From NCBI GenBank assembly GCA_030220185.1, contig JASPKZ010007796.1, positions 1,456,501 through 1,520,500 on the forward strand: a stretch of 64,000 nucleotides of DNA. The letters run 5' to 3'. Origin of the DNA: Diploptera punctata. Lineage: Eukaryota; Arthropoda; Insecta; Blattodea; Blaberidae. Position numbers and translations under genes: made by a program. Under the pieces are notes generated by a model. It saw only the letters and a list, made by a program, of their open reading frames with translations. It ran no database searches and was not told the DNA's origin. Numbering within the stretch: the stretch's first letter is position 1; the number at the start of each line of letters is the position of its first letter. This document shows positions 1 through 10,001 of this stretch, piece after piece.

Positions 1-277
1 TAATTGTATTAACTTCACCGAGTAACTTGGTACAGGTGACAGCTTTTGAGCCAGAAATTGATGAAATATTCGTGATTTCCTTCAATCGCCGAAACAAGTG
101 CAATACTGAAATTTCGTTAACATTAAATACTAGGGAATTCGAAGTAATGGCAACATAGTAGTAAATTAGCGATCCTGGTGGCGATCATTGTAATCTCGTA
201 GTATGTTGTTGAGCAGTCTTTGTTGTGTAAATGTGAAATATTGAAAGTCTCGCATTAGCAATAATCTGTGAATAGAC

Positions 278-600
278 CAGCATCGTGGGCTACTGGTCAG
301 CGTTTCTGACTGCAGTTCATGAGGTCCCGGGTTCGATTCCCGGTCAGACCATAGGAATCTTTCCTTTAAGGGGAATTATTCCTGTGGTTGCCCATGGTCT
401 GGAATTTAGGTTAAGTTTAGGTTAAGAACTCTCCTGGCGCTTCATTATCATTTATCACCCATCACATCATCGGCGTACCGTAACTCGCCTTAAAGGTTCC
501 CCAATCTAAGAAATGCATTACAATTCTGCTTGAGGCAGGGGAGAAAGCCAGACATGCCATAAGAGACAACCTGATGGCATTGGACAAATATATATATATA
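278..600 (+). mobile_element. SINE-3, tRNA-derived, near full length
   Basis: The first ~75 bases are tRNA-like, with a box B at about 328-340 (GGGTTCGATTCCC) inside a T-arm. A non-tRNA body follows (CTCCTGGCGCTTCATT at about 431) and a tail motif around 496-580 (aagaaatgcattacaattc), ending in a short (TA)n. Related copies lie at 12168-12335, 13199-13300 (tail only), 28858-28995 and 48930-49110, which supports a dispersed RNA-polymerase-III family. It has no coding capacity. The family name is local. Confidence 0.75.
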
Positions 601-616
601 TATGTGTGTGTGTGTT
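589..616. repeat. (TA)n/(TG)n microsatellite
   Basis: Short TA run followed by TG dinucleotides at the 3' end of the SINE-3 copy. Confidence 0.9.
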
Positions 617-643
617 ATATTGCAGATTTTCGCGGATATAACT

Positions 644-1083
644 ATGAATAAGAAAGTTTTCTTGGGTTTTCCGCGTCTTGGATTCACGTTCGGCCTCTGG
701 CCACTGATTCCGACGTTTCGGCATGATCCCACATGTCATTATCAAGGAATGATAAGTTCGAGTCACAGATTTAGGTCTGAAAACTGAAGGTGTTTAGCTA
801 CATAAGAACTAAACCTTGGATGGGTGTAGGCTTCGTAAACGGACCGCACTGAAAACTGAAGGTGTTTAACTACATAAGAACTAAACCTTGGATGTGTGTA
901 CATCTTCGAAACGGACCACAGCGAAAACTCTATGTGTTTAATTACATAAGCCCTAAGCCTGTGACTCAAACTTATAATTCCTTGATAATGACATGTGGGA
1001 TCATGCCGAAACGTCGGAATCAGTGGTCAGAGGCCGAACTTGAATCCAAGACGCGGAAACCCCAAGAAAATGTTCTTATTCAT
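644..1083. repeat. Inverted repeat with 123-bp arms, Penelope-like
   Basis: Arms 644-766 and 961-1083 are near-identical reverse complements (shared CATGATCCCACATGTCATTA in the left arm). Each arm carries a hammerhead-like layout: TTGATAA, T, a CATG/CATG stem, then GAAAC. This is at 982-1012 on the + strand and mirrored at 715-745 on the - strand. The spacer holds tandem 72-bp units. Penelope-like retroelements are known to carry hammerhead motifs in their terminal repeats and to leave inverted terminal fragments. The assignment here is inference; no RT or GIY-YIG domain is present. Confidence 0.45.
779..960. repeat. Tandem repeat, 72-bp unit, about 2.5 copies
   Basis: GAAAACTGAAGGTGTTTA-type units begin at 779, 851 and 923, an exact 72-base spacing. 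The last is partial. They lie between the two arms of the 644-1083 inverted repeat. Confidence 0.85.
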
Positions 1084-1511
1084 AAATATATTGTGAATAC
1101 ATTCACTATTTTTCACATTTAGTAAGTAACGCCACACAAGATGTTCAGTAGAATTTGTTTAGAAGATGGAATTGGGAAATACTTGAATATCCACCAAATT
1201 CACCAGACATGAGTTCTATTGATAAGAATAAAATGAATCATGACTTCTTCTTACCTCATACTTCTATGTTTTTTTAATACAGCACTGCAGTATCGGCGAC
1301 CATCATCACCATCGTCAGCTGTTTTCACGACTATCATTTTTTTCCTTTTGCCGGTAATTATCCAAACTGCCATCTGGTGTTCTTTTGCAGGGGTCATTTT
1401 CCAAACTGCCATCTGGTGTATTTTTGAAGAAATTTGTAAACAAGCTTGGTTTCTCCGGAATATTCGAGATGCTGCAGTTGCAGTGCGCCGTATTTCAAGG
1501 ATTTGGCAACG
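1084..1511. other. No gene recognised
   Basis: AT-rich sequence ahead of a LINE-A insertion. An open frame from 1240 encodes a Phe/Ile-rich low-complexity peptide that runs into the retroelement at 1524, so it is not accepted as a gene. Confidence 0.5.
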
Positions 1512-1523
1512 TATAGTCGACTT
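1512..1523. repeat. Target site duplication of LINE-A (left copy)
   Basis: TATAGTCGACTT, repeated exactly at 2094-2105. Confidence 0.85.
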
Positions 1524-2093
1524 AATTCAAATACCTAGGAACAATAATCACAAACAGGATTGAGATGCACAAGGATATTAAACATAGGCTCAATTCTGGA
1601 AATGCGTGCAAGCATTGCAGAGACTTTTGACTAGCCAACTCCTTTCAAAAAACGTTAAACTGAATAATATAAAACTATTATTCTACCAGTTATATTATAT
1701 GGATGCGAAACATGGACTCTTACTTTAAGGGAGGAAAGGAGATTACGAGTATTTGAGAATAAAATTCTTAGGAAACTTTTTGGACCTAGGAGAGATGAAC
1801 AGACAGGTGAATTGAGAAGACTATTAAACAGTGAACTACATGGTGTTTATAGGAAGCCAGATATGAGAACAGTTAAGTCTCGTAGACTGCGATGGGCAGG
1901 ACATGTGGCACGAATGCAGAATGAAAGACGTGCTTCTTGTAGGAAAGCCAGAGGGTAGACCAAGAATGAGGTGGGGAATAACATTAACTATGATTTGAGG
2001 AAAATAGATTATACAGGGGATGATTGGAAAAAAATTGGCTCAGGATAGGGATATATGGAGAGCTTATGTCCGCGCGGCCATGAACCTACGAGT
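1524..2093 (+). mobile_element. LINE-A fragment, 5'-truncated, with target duplication
   Basis: Encodes decayed reverse-transcriptase C-terminal sequence of the LINE-A family, readable in shifting frames: the ETWTL block, then RRLRWAGHVARM and GRPRM. It is RTE-like in general type. TATAGTCGACTT stands immediately before (1512-1523) and immediately after (2094-2105): a perfect 12-bp target site duplication. Several frameshifts make it non-functional. The last ~20 bases of the usual 3' end are missing. Confidence 0.85.
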
Positions 2094-2551
2094 TATAGTC
2101 GACTTGTCAGGAGACTATAAATGAAGTAGTTCGCAAGGTCAGAAATAACCTAAATAAAATGTTTATAGCGCTATAATAGTGTTGCTATTATTTATCGAAT
2201 GCCTTAACATTTCAAGATCCAGTATAAATCGCGGTTAATAGTATATTTCAAACAAAAATTTAGGGCAGCATTTCTGATAATTATGAAATCAGGTATTTTG
2301 TCAGAGGCACTAAGGCTCTCGTTTCCAGTATCTATCCTGAAACCATAACTTAAACACAAGATCTCAACATAATATCTTGCTTAATATACCGCAACATAGG
2401 ACATCACTTCACTCCATGTCATATACTATCTTCACTTCTCGCAACTGGAATTCCCTACCACAAGAAATAAGGGGCTGCCGGACATTGGCAACTTTTAAAA
2501 GAAATGTAAATTTATATTTGCCCTAACCTCGACTTCATCATTACCCAGTGT

Positions 2552-2552
<1 letters not shown>

Positions 2553-2592
<40 letters not shown>
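2553..2592. repeat. (TA)n microsatellite
   Basis: Uninterrupted TA run within the LINE-D 3' UTR. Confidence 0.95.
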
Positions 2593-2596
<4 letters not shown>

Positions 2597-2629
2597 TGGT
2601 GTTTCTCATATAATTTATCATTCATACTA

Positions 2630-2637
2630 TTATTATA

Positions 2638-2669
<32 letters not shown>

Positions 2670-2732
2670 GTTATTATTATCATTATTATTGTTATTATTA
2701 TTATTATTATCGTAAGTATTATTATTGTTATT
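2630..2732. repeat. (ATT)n microsatellite, imperfect
   Basis: TTA triplets with occasional G/C interruptions, within the LINE-D 3' UTR. Confidence 0.9.
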
Positions 2733-2904
2733 ATCGTATAAAATGTTGTTTGTTCATGAAATTTACATTGCTACATTTAATGTATCTTTAACTGTTTATA
2801 ATTAGTATAGTGTATATCTATATTTGTCAAATATTTATTTGTATTTGTGCTGGTTGAGTGGAAGAGTAGGCCTTATGGCCTTAACTCTGCCAGAATAAAT
2901 AAAA

Positions 2905-2953
<49 letters not shown>

Positions 2954-2955
2954 AG

Positions 2956-3727
2956 GGTGAAATTCCTGTTATTGTTGAGGTGAACCCTAATAAAACTTCA
3001 ATCAGGAAATTCAATTCACAAGTTGAAACGTTTAGTAGTTGTAAGCATAATTTAAAAATCAAATAATTGTGGACAATACCACTGCTACTTGTAAGGCCTA
3101 TTATGATTAAACTCTAGAACATAAAATATGCTCACATAATCTCATATCCATGCATTCGTTATCGTTTTCATGTAATACACGATTCCAGAACCGTTGATTT
3201 GGTAATTTTTCCAGATAAAACACGTTAAAATAGAAGTAAAAGATGATTAAAAATTCATTTTGAACATTTGAGCTTTCAGCTGATTATAGATGGTGTTGCA
3301 ACCCCATCTGCCGCTGACCAAAATGGTTTCAGAGCTAATTGAAATCCTGTAATGTGTTTTTTTATTAGAGGAAATCGGTTTAATCATTTCGCATTTTTCT
3401 TTTTTGCCAGTGAATTGTCATTTCAAGCTTTGAAATATGACGGTTTGATAGAAGAACTATACTGCCCTTAATACATTTACCAATGGATATAAAAAGATGA
3501 ATTTATAATATTGTATTCTGTTATTCTTAATTTATGAGATTTCTTGCCACTTGAAGTATCTTAACGATTAGTATTTTTATTCACTCACACTCTTTAACAA
3601 CTCGGGTCCTTAGCATCGCAATTCTGTCTGGATGTAAAAGAGCCGACATTTGTTTTTTTCACGGGTCTCTTAGTTCTTTTTACGTAGGCTATATTCCCAT
3701 GAGAAAAAATCGGAACCAAACTCGGTA
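2956..3727. other. No gene recognised
   Basis: AT-rich, without a long open frame or a repeat that recurs in this window. Confidence 0.5.
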
Positions 3728-4772
3728 TCTTATATATAAAAATTAATGTTTGTTTGTTTGTATGTTTGTTTGTTTGTACTTTATGCGCGGCCATACCGTT
3801 GATCCGATTGTGATGGGGTTTTTGCAAAATGTTCAGGAGATTCCCGGGATGAACATAGGCTATAAGAGAGTTGTGTTATTCAACTCCTACGCCCTTAAAA
3901 ATCGCCTTTATATTGGAAAACGTGAAAAAGTAGCTCTTTGGACGCTTAAATGGCTTACGCTGCATAAACCGTAAGAAGTACACAAAATTAATGTACACAG
4001 AATTGAATATCTCAAAAAGCTCTAAAAAAAAAGTCCGCGACAGCATATGTTTATCTTTTACGTATAACTCACGATAACCATTTTTGTCTTTCTTTCATAC
4101 AAAGAGTCTCGCCCCGTAGCCGAGTGGTTAAGGCAAGGAGTCTTGGCGCAGAACTACGAGACTTAGCGCTGGTTCGAGTCTCTAGGAGGGAAGATATTTT
4201 TCTCATGGAATGTCGGCCAGTATGGGACCGGTGCACAGTGGGGCAGAATTGGAATCTAGCGGGGATAAATAAAAAATATTTTGACTCACTCTCATCAATT
4301 TATCTTTTTTTTTTCACTGTAATATAATTGTTATATGACTTATCTGCAGAGGAGGGTACAATTTAGAAGTGGAGGTTTACTTGAAATTCGAAATTAAAAA
4401 CTCCTGTATATCGACTGGACCGATTTGGATGATCTTTTTTTCCTGTGTGTTTGAGTGGGTCCTTGGATGGTTTAGATTCACAATTGGACTCGGTAGGTGG
4501 CGCGGCGATCGGGTTATAGGATTTTTTTATGTCAGATGCGTAGTCATCTGCATTATCGTTATGTTCCGACATAACTACGTGACGTCATCATTCACACTTC
4601 TTGAGCCACAACAGAAGGCTGTAAGAGGTTTTCTTGCGAACTTATTTAATAATATCTAATTATGTCCTAATTGCTGAATTGTATGGTAAAAAAGTAACAT
4701 AATTTTATCGTCCGCCCATGACATGAGAATTGAACGTTCGGTCAGGACAACGTCTGCCGGGGGTCACGCTAG
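3728..4772 (+). mobile_element. Helitron-like non-autonomous element
   Basis: It starts with TC directly after an A (TCTTATATATAAAAATTAAT, then GTTTGTTTG runs). It ends with CTAG directly before a T (GTCACGCTAG at 4763-4772), preceded by GACAACGTCTGCCGGGGG. Known Helitrons insert between A and T, begin with TC and end with CTRR after a GC-rich stretch, and many insect Helitrons have TCTATATATAAAA-like starts. No Rep/helicase is encoded. A SINE-1 fragment is inserted inside. The assignment rests only on the termini. Confidence 0.55.
4107..4245 (+). mobile_element. SINE-1 fragment (tRNA-like head) inside Helitron-like element
   Basis: CCCGTAGCCGAGTGGTTAAG, the 'cttggcgcagaactacgag' block and GGTTCGAGTCTC match the head of the full SINE-1 at 9379-9722. 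Similarity fades after 'gggaccggtgc'. It carries class-II (Ser/Leu-type) tRNA box A and box B promoter motifs. Confidence 0.7.
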
Positions 4773-4865
4773 TATGGTATAAAAGTAAGAAAAATAAGGC
4801 ACAGTATCAGAATCGGACCAATTAGAGTGGGGGTTTACCTGAACAGAAAATTAAAAAAATAGTTT

Positions 4866-5074
4866 TTCATCTTCTTCTTCTTCTTCTTCTTCTTCACTTC
4901 ACGGGTTAGGCAAACTTCCTGTTTCGCCTCAGAGTTGTTCTGTCTGTCTTTTCACTGGCCTCCCTACATTTCTTGATCCTCTTGGCTTGTAGTTAAATGC
5001 TGCGTTTGGTAATCTTGTCACATTCATTCATTCTAAATGTCTAAACCATTTATCTCTAAAATTAGCTCTAGTAG
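4866..5074 (-). mobile_element. LINE-G 3' end, (GAA)n-tailed
   Basis: On the minus strand it encodes a short RNVGRPVKR-type C-terminus, then a UTR ending GTGAAGTGAAGAAGAAG. Copies at 26688-26817 (with a target duplication) and 30065-30189 share the same end. It is 5'-truncated and non-functional. Confidence 0.7.
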
Positions 5075-5339
5075 TCGCAATTTTCATTTTTTTGCAATGA
5101 AACTCGGTATACGCCATTAATAAAAAACGATAAAGATATTCCCCAAAAACCAGCGAATTACTACATGGGATGAACTGCTTTTGTCGCGAGACTCGGAAAT
5201 AGCACAGAACATGTTAGCCCCTATGTCACCAGAAACGTCAGTTCGCAATGTCTTTCAAAATTTCACACAAGCAAAATATCAGTTGACTCAAAAAAAATGT
5301 TTTCTTAATCTTAAGCATTCCACTTATTTAATTAAAAGC

Positions 5340-5615
5340 TAAAGGTAAAATGCCACTACAATCCTCAGGAGGTCCTTGGGGTAGTAGGAGGTTAAGGCTC
5401 CCACTTTTTTCTGGACAATCGGCACTTGATGTCAGCCCGATTGCCAGCTCTGCGTGACGGCCGCCTTTACCCCAGAACAAGTGTCTGGTACTTATTTCCG
5501 TTTGAGGCTGAGTCGACTCAGGATCATAGTGTCGCCAGAAAGTTTAGGTCAGTTGAAAAATTTCTGACCCCACCGGGACTCGAACCCACGACCTTCAGGC
5601 TTGTAGCTCAGTGAC
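5340..5615 (-). mobile_element. SINE-6, tRNA-derived, single copy here
   Basis: Read on the minus strand, it starts with a tRNA-like head (GTCACTGAGCTACAAGCCTG, then GGGTTCGAGTCCCGG as box B/T-arm). A ~200-base body ends near 5340. There is no second copy in this window, so boundaries are approximate. Confidence 0.5.
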
Positions 5616-5659
5616 TTATATAATTAATAACTTATATTCTGTTATATTAAAGAAACTTT

Positions 5660-6050
5660 TTTTAATTTGTACAAAGTATTGGCAGTTCCATCTCTTATCT
5701 ATGGATGTGAAACCTGGACATTAACAAAGACAGATAGTAAACAAATCCTGAAATGAAGATTTTGAGAGCAATAGCAGGCACCAAAGGACCGATGAAAAGA
5801 AAAACGAAGATATAAGAACAGAACTTAATATATTTAATCTCTGTGAAAGAATAAAATACTATAAAATGCTTATCTTCAGCACGTATTACGAATGAATGAA
5901 CAGCGCACACCAAGAAGAACGTATAATTGTAAACCAAAAGGGAGAAGAATGTTGGGAAGACCATTGAAGAGATGCAAGGACCAATTCGACCTATAATGAG
6001 ATCGGAACAGGCCATTGGGCTTAATCCTTGTTGTTGATGATGATGATTAT
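5660..6050 (+). mobile_element. LINE-H 3' fragment
   Basis: Encodes a decayed RT C-terminus (LIYGCETWTLTK-like, then GRRMLGRPLKR) in broken frames and ends with a GATGATGATGAT-type tail. An inverted relative lies at 51944-52216. RTE-like by C-terminal layout (inference). Confidence 0.65.
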
Positions 6051-6653
6051 GTTATATTTTACTACCGCTTTTGAAATGAAACGGGTGGGATGTCTGACTA
6101 GAAATAATCACATGTTCGATTCTTAATAATATAGGTTTTTTTTTTTTTTTTGCGTGCAGAGTTCTGTATGTTGATATACAATAATTGCCCTTAACTAGAA
6201 TATTTAGTTAACTACAGCAACAGACGACTATTCTAGAAGCACTCATTTTCGTATGAACTTCATAATTAGCTGACATAACTGTGAAACTGTATCATAACAG
6301 CTATACTAATTGAAGTACCCTATTAATTAATACTGTCGACTTTGTTTCACAATTTACTGGTTATGTAAGTTATTACCACACACGTGTGATATAATTCTTG
6401 TTATAATATTAATGTTAGACGAACTTCGGGTAATTTGGACCCTGTTTTGAATTTGTTTTTCTTCTTTTAATTAAGCGATTTGAATTTTAATTACAATTAT
6501 TATCATTAGTGTTGTAACTATGAAATAGCATTGTTACTTTATTCAAATATGGAAACATCTTCATAATTTATACACTTTTTTATATTACAAGAAAGGTCCA
6601 ATTTAATCTCTATGATCGGATAAAGTGGACCCCAGAGTCTACCTTAGATAATA
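6051..6653. other. No gene recognised
   Basis: AT-rich sequence with a poly-T run near 6137. No coding or repeat signal up to the Tc1 insertion site. Confidence 0.5.
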
Positions 6654-6681
6654 CACTGCTCAAAACAATTAGAGGAACACT
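6654..6681 (+). repeat. Tc1 terminal inverted repeat, left
   Basis: 28 bp, exact reverse complement of 8174-8201. Adjacent TA at 6652-6653. Confidence 0.95.
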
Positions 6682-6891
6682 ATGAAATATGCAAATATTT
6701 TTTCATTGGATAAAGGTACAAACATGAAATTAATAAAGTACATTATTTGTGGTTATTTAATTTATTTATTTATTGCTCATGTCAGTAAAAACAAATGAAT
6801 AACGCTGACAATTAACTTTTCAAATAATTCCGCTATGTAAGCAATTGAATCTTGTGCTTATTTTTCAAAGTTAAACACTCGTTATATAGAG

Positions 6892-7911
6892 TTAGTATCG
6901 TGTATGGCCTCCACGACATTCGATGACACTTTGGCACCTTCGTGGCATGCTCCCAATAAGATTCTGGATTTCCTCTTGCGGGATATTCTCCCATTCCTCC
7001 TTCAGAGCATCTCCAAGTTGCTGCAGAGTTTGTGGAGCTTGATGTCGGTTCCTGACCTTCCTGTCTAGAAGATCCCACAAGTGTTCAATAGGGTTGAGGT
7101 CTGGGCTGACCGCTGGCCACTCCATTACCTCAATTTCATTCCTCCTCAGGAAATCCCTGGTGACAGCCGCAGAATGTGCCCTGGCATTATCCTGCATAAA
7201 CAGAAATCCAGGGCCTACTCCAATGGCAGCAGGTACTACATGCTCTTCCAGAACGTGCTCGATATACCGGACAGCATTCAGTCGCTGGGGAACAAGTACA
7301 AGGTCCGTACGATTGTTGTACATAACTCCGGCCCACACCATTATGGAACCTCCTCCGAATCTATCAATTTCCTGTACAGCCTCTGCAGAAAATCTTTCTC
7401 CTGGCCGTCCCCACACCCTCAATCGACCATCACAACGTGTAAGACGATACCTGGATTCGTCCGAGAAGAGCACAGACTCCCACTGGTTCAGGTTCCAATC
7501 ACCATGGTTTTCAGCATACGTACGTCTTGCTGCCTTATGCCCATTTGTTAAGCGTGGTTTTTTAACGGGCCTTTTTGGACGAATATTCTCTTTCCTTAAT
7601 CTGTTCCTTATGGTTTGGTCTGAAACCCGGATTCCGGAAGCCATATGAAGGTCATTCTGCAGGTCTTTTGCAGTTTTTGTACGCTGTCGAAGAGCAGAAA
7701 GAACAACGTATCTGTCATCCTGGGGGCTTGTTTTAAATTTACGGCCCTGGCCACGTCTTCTACAATACTGACCTGTCTCTCTGTGCCTGTTGCGTAACCT
7801 GGACACCACGGAAGGAGAAACCCCAAGCTCTCTAGCCACTTGTCGCAGAGATTGACCTTGTCGTAAAAGATGTAGAGCATGATACACTTCAAACTCATTT
7901 AAATGCCTCAT
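6892..7911 (-). CDS. Tc1-like transposase, apparently intact
   Basis: It catalyses cut-and-paste excision and TA-targeted insertion of its own element by binding the terminal repeats in the nucleus. The chosen start is the Met of MRHLNEFEVYHAL, giving 339 residues, the usual Tc1 length. An in-frame Met 13 codons upstream would add a hydrophobic stretch unlike the family. Residues ~18-43 form a helix-turn-helix (LRQVARELGVSPSVVSRL), followed by a GRKFKTSPQDDR linker and a second DNA-binding part. The catalytic triad is D151 (LFSDESRY), D241 (MQDNARAH) and E276 (SPDLNPIEHLW), spaced DD34E. There is no stop or frameshift. Whether it is transcribed cannot be told from sequence. Confidence 0.95.
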   Translation of the reverse strand: MRHLNEFEVYHALHLLRQGQSLRQVARELGVSPSVVSRLRNRHRETGQYCRRRGQGRKFKTSPQDDRYVVLSALRQRTKTAKDLQNDLHMASGIRVSDQTIRNRLRKENIRPKRPVKKPRLTNGHKAARRTYAENHGDWNLNQWESVLFSDESRYRLTRCDGRLRVWGRPGERFSAEAVQEIDRFGGGSIMVWAGVMYNNRTDLVLVPQRLNAVRYIEHVLEEHVVPAAIGVGPGFLFMQDNARAHSAAVTRDFLRRNEIEVMEWPAVSPDLNPIEHLWDLLDRKVRNRHQAPQTLQQLGDALKEEWENIPQEEIQNLIGSMPRRCQSVIECRGGHTRY

Positions 7912-8173
7912 TTTGTCAGAGACTTCAATAAACAAGGCAATAATCAACATTCGTCACTATAGCAACATCAGGAAGCTTACCAATTAGAAGTGGCCAGTGC
8001 CTTCCAAAATAAAAAAAAAATCTCTATATTTGTTATTTGAGGTAATTTCTCTGTATTTAGGCCATGGATCTTTAAAATTTGTATCCATTGATAAAATTAA
8101 TAATTTAATTTACATATAGTCCAACTTTCAGCATCACAGCTTTAAAAAACAATTACTTATTCTATTTATTACA

Positions 8174-8201
8174 AGTGTTCCTCTAATTGTTTTGAGCAGT
8201 G
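8174..8201 (-). repeat. Tc1 terminal inverted repeat, right
   Basis: 28 bp, exact reverse complement of 6654-6681. Adjacent TA at 8202-8203. Confidence 0.95.
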
Positions 8202-8203
8202 TA

Positions 8204-9169
8204 TAAAACCGAAGCCGTCAGCATATTAAAACAGCATATACATAATATACGTAGGAGTTTTTTTTCAACATTTGTAATATTCAACAGCTGAAATTAAGAA
8301 TTGATTCTTAGCTTGAAAAACTTTTAAAGTGATCATTTTCATAAATATCACAAATAAACTCTTCTTCGCACAAAAAATAAAAGAAACTGGCCTTGAACCC
8401 GTCAAAGTTGATGAGGGGAAGAAGTTAAAATATTTTATGTTCGAGGGCAGCACCAATTAAAGGAGATATTAACAGGGTCAACTCAAATAGAAGGGTCCAC
8501 ATTACGCGAACTTCCCTATAACTATAGAACGACATTTCGATAAATTATATTTACAATAATTTTCACAGGACTGAAAATTGGAGAAACATTAAATGCTAGA
8601 TTATGTTTACTTGTTAAGGGTATTTTTTTTTTAGGTGACGTGTCTTAATTTGGATAGCCACCACTGTGTGAAATATGTCCATTGATCTAAACAGGACAGT
8701 TGGAGGTTAAAGCGTTTTAAATATCAGAAGCGTATTATTTCGAACTTTCATAAAATCATATCCAGAATGATTGACATTTAAAATGAACGTTTAATCACAA
8801 ACGAACAATTTCAAATGAACGTTTCAAATATATCTTTATGAAATTCTTTGAAGGGCAGTCCCTTGTTACTGATTTTTATTACAATCAAATCATAAATGTT
8901 GGGTGACATGGTTTCTGGATTATCGCCGATATTTTTGTTCACTTATCCTTGATAAAACGGAGATATTTTAAAACATGTACAGATATCATTTTTCTGCTTA
9001 TTCCTTCTCCGAGTTCTTTATCAGATGATTGATGAATTTGTTTATAAGAGAATGGTACGAACAATTGTCGTAACATGAACAACGCTTGAGACGCCATTTG
9101 AAAGTAAGCAAGAAATAATAGATTCGCCAAGTTTTAAGTGAAAAGGACGACAAATGAAATTAAACAACA
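8204..9169. other. No gene recognised
   Basis: AT-rich, with only short open frames of no recognisable family. Confidence 0.5.
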
Positions 9170-9262
9170 CTGTACCTTGTTGACTCTTAAAATGATCCTC
9201 GTCAAAACAAAACCATGTGACCTGCTCACTTTTCATTGGTTATGGACACCAACTTACGTTAT
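9170..9262 (-). repeat. Inverted repeat arm (partner 9915-10001)
   Basis: Reverse complement matches 9915-10001 (shared 'gtccataaccaatgaaaag' and 'cacatggttttgttttgacg') with a few mismatches. The two arms enclose about 650 bp that include the SINE-1 copy. Could be the ends of an unidentified DNA element. Confidence 0.7.
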
Positions 9263-9378
9263 AGAAGGAATAAGTACGCGAAAAAGTAGTTCCCTTCATT
9301 AAATTAAAAAATGTGTCCTCTGAATATAGTTGTTGGTCTTCGTGAGTGAAAATAATAATATTCAAAACATAGAAAGTA

Positions 9379-9722
9379 GCCGTAGCCGAGCGGTTAAGGC
9401 AGGAAGCCTTGGCGCAGAGCTACGGGACTTGCGCTGGTTCGAGTCTCCATGGGGGAAGACATTTTCTCATGGTATTTCGGCCAGTATGGGACCGGTGCCC
9501 ACCTAGCATCGTGAGGCAATTGGGTAGCTACAATAAGTGTCGGCTCCAGGTTGAGGAACCAGCTATAACGGCTGGGGGACTCGACATGCTAACCACATGT
9601 CACCCCTACACTGGCTGTTGATCATCTACCTCTGTGATTGACACATGTGGATGTGAAGGGCCAGCAGCCGGCTGGTAAAAGGGCAACCGCTGAAAAGTGG
9701 AAAGACCCTCAATCGGAATCGG
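9379..9722 (+). mobile_element. SINE-1, full length with target duplication
   Basis: 344 bp. The head resembles a class-II (Ser/Leu-type) tRNA: GTAGCCGAGCGGTTAAGG as box A region and GGTTCGAGTCTCC as box B. The body ends in 'gaaaagtggaaagaccctc'. AGAAAGTA flanks both sides (9371-9378, 9723-9730). Other copies: 23344-23688, 25409-25760 and a fragment at 4107-4245. Non-coding; mobilised in trans by a LINE that cannot be identified from this sequence. Confidence 0.85.
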
Positions 9723-9914
9723 AGAAAGTATTTTAAAATATGCGTAGTCAATAATTACAACTTAAAATAGTTTATTATATACAGGAGATTCATTTGAATC
9801 ATGCTTCAGTCATGAAACAAAATGGCGAGTCTTCTGTTGCTGTTTCGTCACCTCCCTGTCAAAAGTGACAGTAATTGTGGCGCAAATGGCGGAAGGATAT
9901 TGCTTCCACAACGT

Positions 9915-10001
9915 ACGTCGGTGTCCATAACCAATGAAAAGCGAGAAGGTCACATGGTTTTGTTTTGACGAGCATCACGTTAAGAGCAAACAGGGTATAA
10001 A
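9915..10001 (+). repeat. Inverted repeat arm (partner 9170-9262)
   Basis: See partner arm. Immediately followed by GGGTATAAAATAG, a possible TATA-like run. Confidence 0.65.

Larger units (their letters stand above)
2290..2955 (+). mobile_element. LINE-D 3' end (CR1/Jockey-like)
   Basis: The region 2390-2525 translates, with frame breaks, to the same C-terminal segment as the LINE-D2 copy at 41.2-41.6 kb (SARSWNLLPQEIRGC-like). The 3' UTR carries the family signature GGTTGAGTGGAAGAG followed by GGCCTTATGGCC at about 2850-2882 and ends in a long (ATT)n tail at 2909-2953. The UTR also holds a (TA)n tract and an (ATT)n tract. It is a non-autonomous 5'-truncated relic. Confidence 0.75.
6654..8201 (-). 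mobile_element. Complete Tc1-like DNA transposon
   Basis: A 1548-bp element bounded by perfect 28-bp terminal inverted repeats (6654-6681 and 8174-8201, starting CACTGCTCAAAACAATTAGA) and flanked on both sides by the TA target duplication (6652-6653 and 8202-8203). It contains one uninterrupted transposase gene on the minus strand. Perfect termini and an open gene among otherwise decayed repeats indicate a recent insertion. Tc1-like elements with closely similar CACTGCTCAAAA ends are known from several animal groups (memory), so horizontal spread is possible. Confidence 0.95.

Noticed and set aside
1240..1563. 107-codon open frame with hydrophobic stretches
   Set aside because: Runs from anonymous AT-rich DNA into a LINE-A insertion, and the last residues are element-derived. 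No family resemblance.
4363..4659. Two overlapping opposite open frames near 4.4-4.6 kb
   Set aside because: They lie within the Helitron-like element, show no domain, and are open on both strands by composition.
7081..7648. Long plus-strand frames across the Tc1 transposase
   Set aside because: They are antisense shadows of the transposase coding strand.
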